Source: an uncultured Alteromonadaceae bacterium (GTDB lineage: Bacteria; Pseudomonadota; Gammaproteobacteria; Enterobacterales; Alteromonadaceae). From it: a DNA stretch of 64,000 bases. Positions within the stretch are counted from its first letter, which is position 1. Each line of letters begins with the position of its first letter. The stretch is from assembly GCA_947494925.1 (NCBI GenBank), contig CANLWS010000006.1:62001-126000 (forward strand). Direction: 5' to 3'. Below are positions 63,544 through 64,000 of this stretch, one piece after another. Under the pieces are notes generated by a model. The model had not been told where the DNA came from, did no database searches, and was given only the letters and a program-made list of their open reading frames with translations. Made by a program: the position numbers and the translations under genes.

Positions 63544-64000
63544 ATTTGGTTTTTGTTGCCCGAATTTGAATAAACCTGTCCATCACATTCAGGGTTGTTT
63601 CAATATCACTAATGGTAATTGACTCGTCTGGGTGATGACTAATACCTTTTTCACAACGAGTAAACAACATTGCTATAGGGCAAACATTTGTCAATGCCAT
63701 GGCGTCATGACCTGCTCCAGAGGGCAACAATAAGGGTTCAAGCGAGCATTGTTTAGTAGCTTGCAGTAACTCATTACACAATTGTTCGTCACATTTAACG
63801 GCATTCGCTGAGTGAGTTTGAACAATATCTGTCGTCACCTTTCGCCGTATCGCGACAGCTTCAATTGATTGATGGATAGATTCTATCGCGTTGTCGCGAG
63901 CCTGATCAGACTGGCTTCTTATATCGAGACTGAATAGACAGTTTCCAGATATCACGTTGACTGCATTCGGTGCGTTTTCTATTTTACCAACAGTAGCAAC
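63527..64000 (-). CDS. allC: Allantoate amidohydrolase, C-terminal part; 5' end beyond window
   Basis: M20-family zinc amidohydrolase that degrades allantoate to ureidoglycine/ureidoglycolate and ammonia. Only the last 158 codons are in the window and the frame is open through base 64000. KIENAPNAVNVISGNC and FSLDIRSQSD match the lid/dimerisation domain, and LPSGAGHDAMAL with GISHHPDES holds catalytic-domain histidines of the AllC/hydantoinase/carbamoylase family. The neighbouring purine locus favours AllC over beta-ureidopropionase; the N-terminal half is needed to confirm. Confidence 0.85.
   Translation of the reverse strand, partial: VATVGKIENAPNAVNVISGNCLFSLDIRSQSDQARDNAIESIHQSIEAVAIRRKVTTDIVQTHSANAVKCDEQLCNELLQATKQCSLEPLLLPSGAGHDAMALTNVCPIAMLFTRCEKGISHHPDESITISDIETTLNVMDRFIQIRATKTKSIDSL

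Overview
The window is a bacterial chromosome segment, most likely from a marine gammaproteobacterium of the Alteromonadales type. This is inferred from gene order (gyrA-serC-aroA-cmk-rpsA-ihfB-lapAB-pyrF), a DsrEFH-type tusDCB cluster with tusE, uvrY-uvrC-pgsA followed by tRNA genes, and PEP-CTERM-like surface proteins. It has three blocks plus a linker.

Block 1 (1-25391) is a housekeeping core. gyrA is cut by the left window edge. It is followed by serC-aroA, cmk, rpsA, ihfB, lapA-lapB-pyrF, the divergent pair ald/lrp, and a tight ftsK-lolA-rarA-crcB-serS run. The convergent tusDCB-tusE sulfur relay, yccA, a tRNA-Ser, uvrY-uvrC and pgsA come next, then a Gly-Cys-Leu tRNA cluster. Several Rho-independent terminators and three good promoters are visible.

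Block 2 (25394-43245) is a mobile island of about 17.9 kb inserted at the 3' end of tRNA-Leu(UAA). An exact 26-bp direct repeat of the tRNA end lies at 25368-25393 (intact tRNA) and again at 43220-43245. It encodes a tyrosine integrase next to attL, MobC, an HxDxxHxHxH relaxase, a candidate oriT and a VirD4/TraD-like coupling protein, but no type IV secretion channel, so it looks like an integrative mobilizable element. The coupling protein has no membrane anchor of its own and a degenerate P-loop. Two small membrane proteins precede it in the same run. Cargo and maintenance genes are a membrane M48-like peptidase with a small partner, an amino-methyltransferase plus Bpu10I-like restriction enzyme, a ParDE toxin-antitoxin, a second FimB-sized recombinase, an exosortase-type (PEP-CTERM) surface protein with two companions, and several small regulators with conspicuous palindromic operators.

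Linker (43246-50749): gene-poor DNA with a second PEP-CTERM-like protein, a PD40 beta-propeller protein, a REC-GGDEF diguanylate cyclase, a stand-alone receiver protein, a GNAT acetyltransferase and a periplasmic DUF885-like protein.

Block 3 (50760-64000) is a purine catabolism locus. On the minus strand, xdhA-xdhB-xdhC-uraD-uraH-guaD-puuD form one compact operon. A divergent RutR-like TetR regulator, the PuuE-type allantoinase and an adenine deaminase are on the plus strand, and the 3' part of an allantoate amidohydrolase gene lies at the right edge. Together they convert adenine and guanine through xanthine, urate, 5-hydroxyisourate, OHCU and allantoin to allantoate and beyond. A sequence very close to the RutR operator consensus overlaps the -35 element of the predicted xdhA promoter.
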